Origin: Bathymodiolus brooksi
Lineage: Eukaryota; Mollusca; Bivalvia; Mytilida; Modiolidae
Length of the DNA stretch: 64,000 nucleotides
Direction of reading: 5' to 3'
Assembly (NCBI GenBank): GCA_963680875.1
Contig: OY804580.1
Location: 113,153,534-113,217,533, forward strand
Within the stretch, counting starts at the first letter, position 1, and the number at the start of each line of letters is the position of its first letter. This document shows positions 1 to 11,269 of this stretch, piece after piece. Below the pieces are notes generated by a model, which saw only the letters and a program-made list of their open reading frames with translations, was not told where the DNA came from and ran no database searches. Both the position numbers and the translations under genes were made by a program.

Positions 1-36
1 ATACCTATTATACAGTTATTACACCTTGGCTTTTTT

Positions 37-825
37 TTAGCCATTGTTCTTGTTAGTCTGGTCATCTTGTCTGTCAGGTGGAGTTGGAGGTGTATGACTT
101 CTTACTGTCTGTTTAGGTCCATGTGATACTGGTGTTTTCATAAATGTTTCCAGTGTTTTTTGTCCATGCTTCATTGTATTTTTTTCCCCACTTGCTTTTG
201 AATTTTTGGTTGAATCGGTCTTAGAAAATGTTACTTTATGTACACTTTGTAATTGTTCAATATCATCAGTTGTACTTTCGCCTTCTTGTGTTGTATTGTG
301 TATTTCTACAGTAGTTGTATTTTGTACAGTGTCTGTCTGAACATCTGTATTACTGTCCTCTGTATTGTGATCTTGTGTTTCACACTCATCCTCTGTAAAC
401 TTATTTGTGCAGTCCATCATTTTGTGTCCTGTTTTGTGACATGCTTTGCACACCCAGTCATTTGTACAATCATACAGAAAATGCCCAGGAGATCGGTACT
501 TTGTCTGTTCTATTTGTATTGTTATTTTGTTGGTTATGTGTAGAGAATTCTGGTTGACCACTATGGAATACAAGAGCCCAATATTTACCAATTTGAAGCT
601 TTCTTGGGATTGGGTTTTTTAATGTTTTACTTATAATCAATCTGTCACCTGTTTCACAGTTGGTTAATTTTCCATCTACACTAAGTCTCTCTCTGAATAA
701 CCCTTGAATTTCACAGCCCTCTAATGTTAGGGCACGATGGATATGTCCATCATCGGCGGAAAGTGGCACGTTTTTTACTTTTCGGGAGTACTCACTTAGC
801 AGACCTTGGCATACTAAGGCACATC
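37..825 (-). pseudogene. LINE ORF1/gag-like zinc-knuckle protein, frameshifted
   Basis: Two overlapping minus-strand frames make one protein broken by a frameshift between about 470 and 590. The upstream part is open back to a stop at 824-826, so its real start is missing. It reads through GLLSEYSRKVKNVPLSADDG and then a conserved-looking block ending at ALVFHSGQPE. The downstream part contains a CCHC zinc knuckle, C-x2-C-x4-H-x4-C, seen as CKACHKTGHKMMDC, just after the half-knuckle GHFLYDC. A Ser/Thr-rich acidic tail follows and ends at the stop near 37. Zinc knuckles of this kind bind nucleic acid in ORF1 proteins of non-LTR retrotransposons. I infer a dead LINE ORF1; no reverse transcriptase is attached. 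Family assignment is from style, not a search. Confidence 0.6.
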
Positions 826-963
826 ATCCATCCATGTATATTATTGTTGATTGATATGGACTTGCTATGCACTAAGCTGGCATCAACAAAGAGTGGCCCA
901 TTTCCGGTTGCAGATGTGGACACCTTTGGCAGAGTTAATAGTTTTTCCTTTATAGTGGTTAGT

Positions 964-1082
964 TGATGTTTTGTAGATCATTGTTTGTCCTTTTGTCCTT
1001 TTTCTTTTGGTCATTGTGTTGTCTATTCTTCTTCGATATACGGATTCTGATTACCCCTTTTGTATCTTCAAACTCTTCTTAC
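964..1082 (-). repeat. Dispersed repeat R1, partial
   Basis: On the minus strand this matches the 5' half of R1: the motif TTTGAAGATACC-like start, then GTAATCAGAATCCGTATATC-like sequence, an ACAGACAACACAATG-like segment and GGACAAACAATGATCTAC. R1 recurs about fourteen times in the window and is the host of the 42-bp and 30-bp satellites. Confidence 0.8.
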
Positions 1083-1099
1083 CTTGTGTGGGTATTATA

Positions 1100-1680
1100 G
1101 ATATATCTCTGCTTGATCGCTGTGTCCGCGCGTTTGAACTTAAAAAAACGATATTCGGTTCATCTTTCCCCCCAGTTGTTTGCAGGATGGCTCATCTCTT
1201 ATTGTGTTGTATTTGATTGTTTGCGCATATTCCTGTCCTGTTTTATCTTTGCGTTCTTAGATCCGTATTGTCCGTTAAGATTTCCGCATAAAAACTATGT
1301 CTGGTTCGTTTTTACTCCCGGCTGATTGTAGGAAAGCTGGTGTTTTATATGTTTTTTGTGTTTGTTTGTACAACGTGGTGTCCAACACATCTTGATTATA
1401 TGAGCAACATGGCAGGTGTCTTACAAGAAGCAGTAACTGCTTACCTTACGTGAGCACATGGGTTCACTCACGGCGTTTTGGTGAGGTCCGTATCGCTCAT
1501 CTTTTTAGTTTTCTGTGTTGTATTTATTTTAATTATCTTCGTCATGTGTCTTGTGTACCTTATGTTACCAGTGTCTCTTGATTGCTTAATCTTGATTGGC
1601 ATTTCGGTTTACTCTAACGTTTATATAACGAACGAATGTTGTTTTGTAGGTGCGGGAAAAGGTTATATTTAAGAGTTGTC
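1100..1680 (+). repeat. Dispersed repeat R2, long copy
   Basis: Contains R2 landmarks: AGATTTCCGCATAAAAAC, a TTGTTTGTAGGA-like block, GTGGTGTCCAACACAT, an AAGCAGTAACTGCTTACC block, GGTGAGGTCCGTATCGCTC, and the end GGTTTACTCTAACGTTTAT. The order of blocks shows two R2 segments joined here. R2 shares its AAGCAGGAACT...CCGGTTTTTGGTGGGG head with the 3' end of R1, so the two are related families. Confidence 0.7.
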
Positions 1681-2261
1681 GTTTCTATTGACAATTAAAA
1701 ATGTTTTTAGAAATAAATATTGTTACAGTTATCAACATCTATGAAAAATAAATACTTAAAAAAATCTAGTTAAACGGGAACTTCGCGAACCCTTGTTCTT
1801 TTGGATTTTGTCATTTATAGACCATTACATATGTTAAAAATCTTATTTCCAAATGTAAATATCACAGTTAGTGTATGTATAGTTCTTTATATATTTATAG
1901 AATTGTCAATTTTGTGACTTCTTCGTGTACAATCTGTAGATTGTAAGAATTGGGTTCAAATATCATGCCAATTCATGATATTCCATTCAACCATTTCCAC
2001 GGGTGATAATTCATTTACTATACTTGAAGTCTCAATTTCGTTTCACAACATAACGAATGTGACTTCACTCGTGGAGATAAGATAAATATATATTCCATGT
2101 AAGTGTAAAATAGTTTATTCTGTATCAACTTTTGTTTGTTATTCTTACTAAATTTAGCATTCCATTTTGATTTAGAAAAAATAGAAGTGTACTTTGGTGT
2201 CATCGTAGAAAGAAAAATTAATAAATCATTAATATTATTTATTCTATTCTAAGAGAAAAGT
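1681..2261. other. AT-rich DNA, no gene seen
   Basis: Short ORFs only, none with recognisable content. Low GC and no clear splice-site-bounded coding stretch. Confidence 0.5.
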
Positions 2262-2640
2262 GTCTACATTACCGCCGCGATATAATTGATATATTGTTGA
2301 AAGTGGCGTTAAACACCATAACCCCCTATTTATTATATTAGTTATACATATAACTGTATTACACTGTAATTGTATCATTATTTTACTTGTTCGTACTGGA
2401 ACCGTCGTGGCCGTCATCGTATGGTAGTTGGATTTACAACTACTTATGTAATCAGTGCCTATCACCACTGATGTTGTGAGTTCGAATCTCCATCAGGGCG
2501 AGATGTACAATATTATGTGATAAAGTTTGTCAGTGACTTGCAACATGTCGATGGTTCTCTCTTGGTCCTCCTGTTTCCTCCACCAATAAAACTGACCGCC
2601 ATGATATAGCTGAAATATTGTTGAAAGGTAAACAAATAAA
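2262..2640 (+). mobile_element. tRNA-like SINE S1 (one fragment plus one near-complete copy)
   Basis: A short S1 tail fragment (2262-2325, ending in GTTGAAAGTGGCGTTAAACA) is followed by a fuller copy starting near 2400. The copy has an RNA polymerase III B-box-like element, GAGTTCGAATCTCC, near 2470, then TGTGATAAAGTTTGTCAGTG, CCTCCACCAATAAAACTGAC and ATATTGTTGAAAGG. The same order of blocks recurs at 3170, 39581 (minus), 43036 and 44545, which defines the family. tRNA-like SINEs with conserved central regions are well known in molluscs. Confidence 0.75.
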
Positions 2641-3169
2641 GTTCTTCAATTTACATCTTCGTGTTATCTCATTGGCATCTGTAAACATTTATTATGTTAT
2701 CTACCTATACCATCGATGTGTACAGAGCCGTCTGGTGTGTTCGTGCACCTAAGGGTTCAGTGGTTAATTTCACAGCTTACCAAAATGTTATTGAATTAAT
2801 TTAAATCCTCCTCAAATACATTCAAGAATTATCTTTATGGTCTTTATCCGGATTCCGCTACAATTTTTAACATTTCAGTGAAAACGAAGTGTAAGCAAAC
2901 CAACCCTCGATTTTTGACGAATGTTGCAACGTCCGGTGATATCGCGCATGCATACTTGGGATGGTTCTTAAAATGAATAAAGGAAAGATTTTATTTTGAA
3001 AGTTTTCGAAATTGAAGTTTATACCTATTCCTTCAAAATAAGCTCAAATTTGAAAACATTTGATATCTTTTAATATAATTAGCGTTAATCCTCACATACC
3101 AGTATTCTCCATCTTAACTTTTCCAATGATTTTGCAATTTTGACATGTACAATACGTATGCGCGAACTC

Positions 3170-3365
3170 ACCGGATGCGCGAACACCGGTGCCAATACAG
3201 TACATGTATTACAATTAAGGTTAGGGGTTCGATTCTCGGGCATACCGAGGTGTACTTCAATACAAATATATGTGATAACATTTATCAATGCACGTGGTTT
3301 ATTTTAAAGCGCATCAAGACACCCCGGTTTATATTCTCCCGAACCCCTTCTACTAATAAAATTGG
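3170..3365 (+). mobile_element. Diverged SINE S1 copy
   Basis: Shares with S1 the B-box-like GGGGTTCGATTCTCGGGC, then CGAGGTGTAC, TGTGATAACATTTATCAATG and CTACTAATAAAATTGG in the same order and spacing, but at lower identity than the other copies. Confidence 0.55.
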
Positions 3366-3794
3366 ATTCAATTTCTTTGTGAATGTCATTGATTAAATTA
3401 CAGTTTTGAAAATGTTCATGATTAAATTACATATATAATTACACCAATGTGTAAATGTAATTCATTAAATTACAATGTAATTAATTGCATTTCTGATAAC
3501 ATATAAGGTCATATAATACCATCTAATGTATATTAAATTTCGCTATATTAATATTTCCCTTTTTTTTTCTTTTTTTTTTCATGTTTCAATTTTTTTTATA
3601 ATTAAGGATTTTAAAATGGCATAAATGTAGAATTATAGGAAATATTATACACAGAATATTGTTTAATTCATTGAGTGGGTCATGCCGAACATCTTGAGCA
3701 TTTTCTTATCACATATAGTAGACTGCAATGTAAGTTATCTTTCCAACGAATAAACTATTCTACTCCATTATATAGTAATTTTGGCTATTTTTGT

Positions 3795-3934
3795 GAGGCC
3801 CTTTGGTTCATGTTCTTAAATGCTTTTACATTGATTACCTTTCCAAACTTTTGATTTTAAGCGTACATGATGAAGATTATTCCAAAATGCGCAACACGCT
3901 CTAAATTTGTAATCTATACGTTTTTATTTCAGAA
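3795..3934 (+). repeat. Dispersed repeat R3, ending at a splice-acceptor-like site
   Basis: R3 landmarks are CCTTTGGTT, TTTCCAAACTTTTGATTTT, ATGATGAAGATTATTCC and TACGTTTTTATTTCAG. The copy ends in a pyrimidine tract and CAG at 3930-3932, about 30 bases before the start codon of gene A. This suggests the repeat supplies the acceptor of gene A's first coding exon, with an untranslated exon further upstream that I did not find. Confidence 0.65.
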
Positions 3935-3960
3935 ATACATTAGAGACCAATAAATGAAAA

Positions 3961-4018
3961 ATGTTACTTTTGATATCGATCATGTTGCTAGCAGTCGGCG
4001 TGTGTTCTACAGACAGAG
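3961..4018 (+). CDS. Gene A exon 1: signal peptide
   Basis: Starts MLLLISIMLLAVGVCSTDR, a typical signal peptide with a hydrophobic core and a likely cleavage after the small residues near C15-S16. It ends after 19 codons plus one base, at donor GTATGA (phase 1). An out-of-frame ATG lies seven bases upstream (3954); the 3961 start is chosen because only this frame gives a signal peptide and joins the Ig exon. Confidence 0.8.
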
Positions 4019-4548
4019 GTATGATTGTATCTATATTATGATTAGACTTATTTGAAGCTAATTTAACTCAACCACGTTTTATTGAAGTGCCTGTACAAAA
4101 CATGGAAAGTGAGCGGTCATGCATATGTGTGTTAGGGATGTCCACAGCCGATCTGAATTAACTACAGCAATATTATCAGCAGATTGTATTCCTCATAAAA
4201 AGGCATTATGATTTTTTTCATAATAGAAATTGTTCTGGGCCGATCTGAATTAACTACAGCAATATTATCAACAGACGCCAAGAGATGTGAATTAAAGCCA
4301 GGATTTTTCTCATTGATTACACCGACAGATGTCGGAATAAAATGCTAAATGATCCGTTTCAATATTATTGCATTCCTCATAAAAAGTGCATTATTTGCTA
4401 AATTTACCACCAAAAACATTAAACTGATGACAAAGCATTGTATTCTTAATATTCAATTAGTCTTGTATTTCCTTATTAATTACTTCATTACTAATTATAT
4501 TATTAATCATATAGCTATCATCTGTGTCTGATTATTTTACTGTTTCAG

Positions 4549-4854
4549 TAACATTGTATTTGGCTGAAAAACCAGTGAGTTTTCGCAAAGACGTATTCGT
4601 GGAATGTCAAACATCAAACGAATCTGTATATTTAGATACACAACGAAGATGGTTTATGGGCAAAGCTGAAGATAATCTGCTTGTGAATGGGGCATCTGTT
4701 GATAATTCGAAATATAACGAGCTTGTAGGACCACATCTATCTTATAGACTACAAATAACAAGATTTGAAGAATCAGACCTTGATGTTTATGGTTGTTCGT
4801 ATGGACATCTGAGAACTACAATTAATCTAACATTGAACGAGAATGACTACGAGT
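4549..4854 (+). CDS. Gene A exon 2: Ig V-like domain
   Basis: Bounded by acceptor TGTTTCAG and donor GTACGT, phase 1 at both ends, as usual for Ig-domain exons. The domain shows the B-strand cysteine (VECQTSNES), the C-strand tryptophan (RRW), the LSYRLQITRF E-strand and the F-strand signature SDLDVYGCSYGH. Gene B has the same F-strand motif, YSCSYGH. About 102 residues, a normal V-set length. Confidence 0.85.
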
Positions 4855-4901
4855 GTACGTGTTTAACATTATTGCATAAACTTAAATATTCAAACGCATG
4901 A

Positions 4902-5798
4902 CGTTTTATACACCTTAATATAATTACACAGTTTTCTAGTTTTGTAAGAACCATTATAAAAATGTAAAAGGACAAATCAATCTATGATATTGAATACTCT
5001 AAAGCCTCTGAATGACTCCTGTGATATAGAAGCAACACATATGTTCCCCGCTGTGTGTACAACCTCTCAGAAAAAGGAATGTGCGCTAGATATCGAGTTG
5101 AATATTCAACTTTCCTACGTTCCCTAGGACAGGACATGAATACACGGTCCTTGCACGTATACAGCAGGTAGCAGCAATCTTTAATGAACAACATCTTGTT
5201 AAAATTGTCCGTCATAGCCATTGCAAAGCAACATTTCCAAACTCCATCTATCATTTTCACATTTCCTCGTGAGAATTAAAATATCCGTCCATAACCACAC
5301 AGTAGCATAATTTATTGTTTATTAAACTTTTCCTCGGCATGAATATGGATGAAATATTGGTCACGTGATACAATACAACAGTCAATCAACAAATCAACTC
5401 AACATAATAAAAGTAAGAATTAGATTTATAGGCGAGTGTGGGTGAAACTAGACTACCGATTATAGCGCCATTTGAGCGCAAACTCTATCAAAGAGTTCCA
5501 ATTCTACCAACTCTCGATATCTGCCTCCTAACTAGTATATTCAAAAGCACAACCTGGATTCGTCGCACGAGAGATACACATTAAGAGTCCAACTCTAGAA
5601 CATACCATGGGTGCGAATAACATAAGAGACGGTTCCCTACTATCTTCGTTTCCCTATTACATTCTAAAGATCCTCTTTGTGCTTCGCTCCTCGTGAATTC
5701 GTGCTTTAAGATGTCTGAAATGCAATTCATGTTTTATATGTATATGTCATGACAAATTATTCACAAGCATTTGTTTAATTGTGTATATTATTTTTCAG
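4902..5798. other. Gene A intron 2, no other feature
   Basis: AT-rich intron between the V-like exon and exon 3. No recognised repeat or ORF of interest. Confidence 0.5.
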
Positions 5799-5914
5799 AC
5801 CACCCTAAAGACACGGAAATGACAGTGCACGCAACTCGAAATTATGGCAACCTGCATGTAGAAGTCCTGTTTACAAAAGTCTATCCATTGCCTATATGCA
5901 GTTTTACATACATT
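5799..5914 (+). CDS. Gene A exon 3: first half of second Ig-like domain
   Basis: Acceptor ATTTTTCAG, donor GTAAAT; enters in phase 1 and leaves in phase 0. It encodes a segment with VHATRNYGNLHVEVLFTKVY followed by PLPICSF. The equivalent exon of gene B reads GNIKVLVELSKVYPIPSCSI, so the match KVYP-x-P-x-C supports both calls. The cysteine (C155) is the B-strand partner of C205 in the next exon. Confidence 0.8.
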
Positions 5915-6265
5915 GTAAATATAATGAATAAACATTAACCCATAATTTTTTATATCTCCTTTTTTTAATTAAAGAATGAGAGGTGAAAGGGGGTAATATA
6001 CAGTTGCTATGACCTTCATGTCTCATTTAGATTTAAAACAATACTTTATAGTATTGTAGTCTCTACTGGTGGTTGTCGTCGTGGAACAATAACAATTATT
6101 CCTGGCCATATTCGCCTCCCCTTAATGTGGGAATTCATGTTAACTTTGCCTTTTATCTTTTTTTACCCTTGTCTGTATTAATTTTATGTCAGATTCAGCA
6201 TCGTCTGCGGAACAAAAACGTGTATCATAGTGAAGTAAAATAGAATTAAACCTTTTGTGTTTTAG

Positions 6266-6458
6266 GATGAGTGGAGTGGTGTAGACCTATCTGCAATGGT
6301 TGTCAGTACTAGCTGGAAAAGTGGCAATTTTTACTCCACTCAGAAGATTCTAGACGATATTCCTGTTGGTCGACTAGCTGCAACTCTTAATATTACTTGT
6401 CGTATTGGCAGATCGCATATGCATATATTGTCAAAGAAATTCTCAAATGAATATAATA
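6266..6458 (+). CDS. Gene A exon 4: second half of second Ig-like domain
   Basis: Acceptor GTGTTTTAG, donor GTAAGT; phase 0 in, phase 1 out. Contains VSTSWKSGNFYS, then LAATLNITCRIG with the second disulphide cysteine. Gene B's exon reads LLSVTCEIGKS at the same place. Splitting an Ig domain with a phase 0 intron in the middle is shared by A and B, so it predates their duplication. Confidence 0.8.
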
Positions 6459-6792
6459 GTAAGTTCAATATCAATCTTATTTCTAATTCAGAGATGAAAA
6501 ATGTGCAAAGTTAAAAATACTGAATAAATCCTTAGATTTATTTAGCGATTATAATTTTAAAAAGGTACAATATTTTCACAAAAACACGAGTTACGTTTGA
6601 TATAACGTTGAATGAAATCTGAAAAACGGCTTGTGCTTCTGTCAAATAATAAAATGTACATATTTATTGCTGAATTAAACTTATGATTTATTATTTACAC
6701 TGGCGAAATTGTTTGGTCACGGCTGCATACAATTATTTCAAAATTATTTGGGACTGCCAACAAATACTTGTACGCTGCAATCCCATCAAAAG

Positions 6793-8548
6793 CACACAAC
6801 TCGTGGCATGTAGTTCAATATTAAAGTTCAATCAACAACAGCACACAAGTCGTGGCATGTAGTTCAATATTAAAGTTCAATCAACAACAGCACACACGTC
6901 GTGGCATGTAGTTCAATATTAAAGTTCAATCAACAAAAGCACACAACTTGTGGCATGTAGTTCAATATTAAAGTTCAATCAACAAAAGCACACAACTCGT
7001 GGCATGTAGTTCAATATTAAAGTTCAATCAACAAAAGCACACAACTCGTGGCATGTAGTTCAATATTAAAGTTCAATCAACAACAGCACACACGTCGTGG
7101 CATGTAGTTCAATATTAAAGTGCAATCAACAAAAGCACACAACTTATGGCATGTAGTTCAATATTAAAGTTCAATCAACAAAAGCACACAACTCGTGGCA
7201 TGTAGTTCAATATTAAAGTCCAATCAACAAAAGCACACAACTCGTGGCATGTAGTTCAATATTAAAGTTCAATCAACAAAAGCACACAACTCGTGGCATG
7301 TAGTTCAATATTAAAGTTCAATCAACAACAGCACACACGTCGTGGCATGTAGTTCAATATTAAAGTTCAATCAACAAAAGCACACAACTTGTGGCATGTA
7401 GTTCAATATTAAAGTTCAATCAACAAAAGCACACACCTCGTGGCATGTAGTTCAATATTAAAGTTCAATCAACAAAAGCACACAACTTGTGGCATGCAGT
7501 TCAATATTAAAGTTCAATCAACAAAAGCACACAACTCGTGGCATGTAGTTCAATATTAAAGTCCAATCAACAAAAGCACACAACTCGTGGCATGTAGTTC
7601 AATATTAAAGTTCAATCAACAAAGCACACAACTTGTGGCATGTAGTTCAATATTAAAGTTCAATCAACAAAAGCACACAGCTCGTGGCATGAAGTTCAAT
7701 ATTAAAGTTCAATCAACAAAAGCACACAACTCGTGGCATGTAATTCAATATTAAAGTTCAATCAACAAAAGCACACAACTTGTGGCATGTAGTTCAATAT
7801 TAAAGTTCAATCAACAATAGCATACAACTCGTGGCATGTAGTTCAATATTAAAGTTCAATCAACAAAAGCACACAACTCGTGGCATGTAGTTCAATATTA
7901 AAGTTCAATCAACAAAAGCACACAACTCCTAGCATGTAGTTCAATATTAAAGTTCAATCAACAAAAGCACACAACTTGTGGCATGTAGTTCAATATTAAA
8001 GTTCAATCAACAAAAGCACACACCTCGTGGCATGTAGTTCAATATTAAAGTTCAATCAACAAAAGCACACAACTCGTGGCATGTAGTTCAATATTAAAGT
8101 CCAATCAACAAAAGCACACAACTCGTGGCATGTAGTTCAATATTAAAGTTCAATCAACAAAGCACACAACTCGTGGCATGTAGTTCAATATTAAAGTTCA
8201 ATCAACAAAAGCACACAGCTCGTGGCATGAAGTTCAATATTAAAGTTCAATCAACAAAAGCACACAACTCGTGGCATGTAATCAATATTAAAGTTCAATC
8301 AACAAAAGCCCACAACTTGTGGCATGTAGTTCAATATTAAAGTTCAATCAACAATAGCATACAACTCGTGGCATGTAGTTCAATATTAAAGTTCAATCAA
8401 CAAAAGCACACAACTCGTGGCATGTAGTTCAATATTAAAGTTCAATCAACAAAAGCACACAACTCCTAGCATGTAGTTCAATATTAAAGTTCAATCAACA
8501 AAAGCACACAACTCCTGGCATGTAGTTCAATATTAAAGTTCAATATTC
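6793..8548 (+). repeat. 49-bp satellite in gene A intron 4
   Basis: About 36 head-to-tail copies of a 49-bp unit containing CACACAACTCGTGGCATGTA and TTCAATATTAAAGTTCAATC. Private variants recur in the same order 538 bp apart (about eleven units): the deleted base at 7621 and 8159, GCATGAAG, an ACAATAGCATAC unit and ACTCCTAGCATG. So a block of about eleven units was duplicated recently. I could not see a dispersed repeat hosting this array. Confidence 0.95.
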
Positions 8549-9399
8549 AGCACACATTCAGTAGGTTGAACAATTGGGCACCGCACCTCCCAAGGCTTAT
8601 TGTCTTCATTTGATTTTCGAAATATTGCGATATTGGTACTATCGAAGAATTCACCAATATTGCGCATTGCAGGAGACACAAAAGATACCCATATCCTCGC
8701 GGATATAAAATTTATAACTTACTCGGCGTTCACCATTGTGCGACTTTTCTTTAACCAGAGAATCCAAAATTTAACAATCTGATCGAATAAGGGGGTGCAA
8801 TGCTTACGCTGTTACAAAAAACATGAATGAAAAATAACAAAAATAATAGAAAAAACAAACAAAATCGAATTTCCGTAAAAGAAAAACAAACTACAAAAAA
8901 TGCATGGGAACCGCAAACGCACAGTGTTGTAAATAAAACACCGCTGTTTTGTCACAATAAACATTATAAAAGTCCGGGTGGTGACATATAACAATAGCAG
9001 TCGATTGATATAATTATTTGGTGTCTATTCAAATCTAATCTTCCTGATATTACTAATAATTATATTATCAGGTCCACGAAGATTAATCAAAGTGTTTGGC
9101 AAGGTGGAACAACACACAATTAGAGATATTAATAATAGGGGGGTTTTTTTCTTCCTGTTTTTAATGTGGGATATATTTAATCAGTTCATTGTCTTATGAG
9201 AATATATTTAAATATACTTCTAATACTTATATTTGATGATCCCAATATAACTGTTCAACACTAATGTCCGCCATTGTACAATTTTTGATAAAATTAACAA
9301 TACATTCAAAGTAATATATTATTTTGTTCAGTTTAACACAACTAGTGATATATCATATGTTTCCATACAGATTATCATCTAACAGTAAATATTTAAAAA
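8549..9399. other. Gene A intron, nothing recognised
   Basis: AT-rich sequence with short ORFs that show no recognisable content. Confidence 0.5.
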
Positions 9400-10485
9400 A
9401 AAATCATCATGGTCTTTCAGAGGAATAATTCTCCTTTTTCAGAATTATTTTATTAAAATCAACCTCTAACAGTTACACATGAATATCATTTTCTTGGGAA
9501 TATTATTGATAATAAAGGCAATTTTAAGAGGTTTATTCAAGAATTGTCCAAAAAAAGGCTAAAAGTACTTTTTGCTCTAAAAAAAATATATGTCAAATTG
9601 TGTTAATCTTCCAGCTGATCTGTCATGTAAATTATTTGATACTTTAATTAGACATATTTTGCTTTATAATAGTGAAGTCTGGTTTATGGAAAATTATTCA
9701 TCAATTTATAAATATGTTAATAGATTTAGGTCACATGGTACCATCTGTGATACATTATCATTGATTAGGGGACAAATTTTGTTTCGAAAAGATTCATCAC
9801 AGATATTGTAAAACCATTTTAGGTATTAGAAAAACTGCATGTAATTTGGCAGCAAAGACTGAGATGGGACGATTCCCTTTGGATTCTTTTGTAAAGACAC
9901 AAGTTATGATGTATCACTCAAAGATTCATTCTGATAAAATAAATCCTCTGATAAAATAGGCATTCAATCTAAATAAATCTATGCATGATAATGGCATATT
10001 CACATGGTACACTTTTGCAAAGGAAATATTTGCCGAATTTGAAATAGATAAAAGTGATTTTGAAACTTTCAGTAGACCATTTAAATTTGCTAAAATCTCT
10101 ATCAAAACATTATGAAAAACAATTAACAAAAAAACTTTCTTTGAATAATGACTCTTCAAAACTTTTCTTATACAGTAAACTAAAATCTGATATTAAACTA
10201 GAAGAATATTTAAAGAGTGAAAGAAATTTCAAAAATCGTCAATTGTTGACAAAATATCCTACCTTAGAAATAGAACTAGGCCGTTACAAAAATATTTCAC
10301 GAAATCAAAGACATTGTAAATTTTGTAAAACATTGGATGACGAATTCCACTTTTTCTTTGATTGTAAAGTTACTGATAATATTAGACCTTCCTTTACTGA
10401 TTTTATGAAAACAAAATATCCTCACTTTAATCAACTAGATTCCCTTGAAAGAGAAATGCCAAATCGATATATTCTCCATTTATGA
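9400..10485 (+). pseudogene. LINE reverse-transcriptase C-terminal region, decayed
   Basis: Fragments in several frames line up as one protein: a block with HEYHFLGNIIDNKGNFKRF, then ILLYNSEVWFMENYSSIYK, then KTACNLAAKTEMGRFPLDSF-like sequence, then a 143-codon open part ending with SKLFLYSKLKS, KNRQLLTKYPTLEIELGRYK and CKFCKTLDDEFHFFFDC. This order, with a Cys/His cluster near the end, is what I associate with the region after the RT domain of molluscan non-LTR retrotransposons. At least two frameshifts make it dead. It lies in gene A's last intron. Confidence 0.6.
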
Positions 10486-10489
10486 TTTT

Positions 10490-11269
10490 ATTTTTGTGTG
10501 TTTGTGTTACATTAGCACCTAAAGTTGCATGAACACTAGGTACTGGATTTGGCAGTGTGTATATTATCAAATGAAAACAGTGAACATTTGTGAAAAAGGG
10601 AGTTGATCCCTCCTTTAATTTGTTTGAACGTTCTTTTTGGGCGAGCCCTCCTTTTAATAAATGTGTCCGGTTTGGACTACGGTAGCTTGAAATTCGTCGA
10701 AAATATTGTGCAACTATGTATCCTTATTAAAGACATATTAATTGTGGACGATTATTACAAACTCAATCGAATTTATTTCGATAAACAATGCATACTGGTG
10801 CCATGTGCTCGCCACATGGTCGACATCTCAAAGAAAAAGCCTCAAATTATTTAGATTATCTTAATGCATGTCAAATTCATTCATATTTCGTATTTTGAAA
10901 ATCATTCAAATATTTGGTAACTGTAGGAAATCTTCGATGCGACTCGGAAACATGTGTTCGTCCAATGTGACAAGGCCGATCTCAGACAAAGACAAAAAGC
11001 TAAACATTTCTAAATCCATGTCAATCCGTTCAAATTTCATATTTTCTAAATCATTAATCATTTGGAATTTTCAAATAAACTAAAATTAAATTGATTTTGC
11101 AAGTTTTTGTCTGCTGATTGATTGTAAGCAATGTAGAAATACATGTTTTGCATGACCTCACCTTTCAGATGTCTTGAACGTAAAAGGGGAATTTTTTTGC
11201 GACGCTAAGATTTATATACAATAAGGGGGACAACTATTCAGGCTTTCAGCCAATATAATTCAATAACCT
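10490..11269. other. Gene A intron, nothing recognised
   Basis: AT-rich. Two loosely similar stretches near 10868 and 11020 look like an old local duplication; no gene seen. Confidence 0.4.

Noticed and set aside
724..966. 80-codon + strand ORF
   Set aside because: Antisense of the decayed LINE ORF1, which has recognisable protein motifs on the minus strand.
8125..8340. 71-codon ORF with repeated SSILKFNQQ
   Set aside because: It arises from the 49-bp satellite and breaks where unit length changes.
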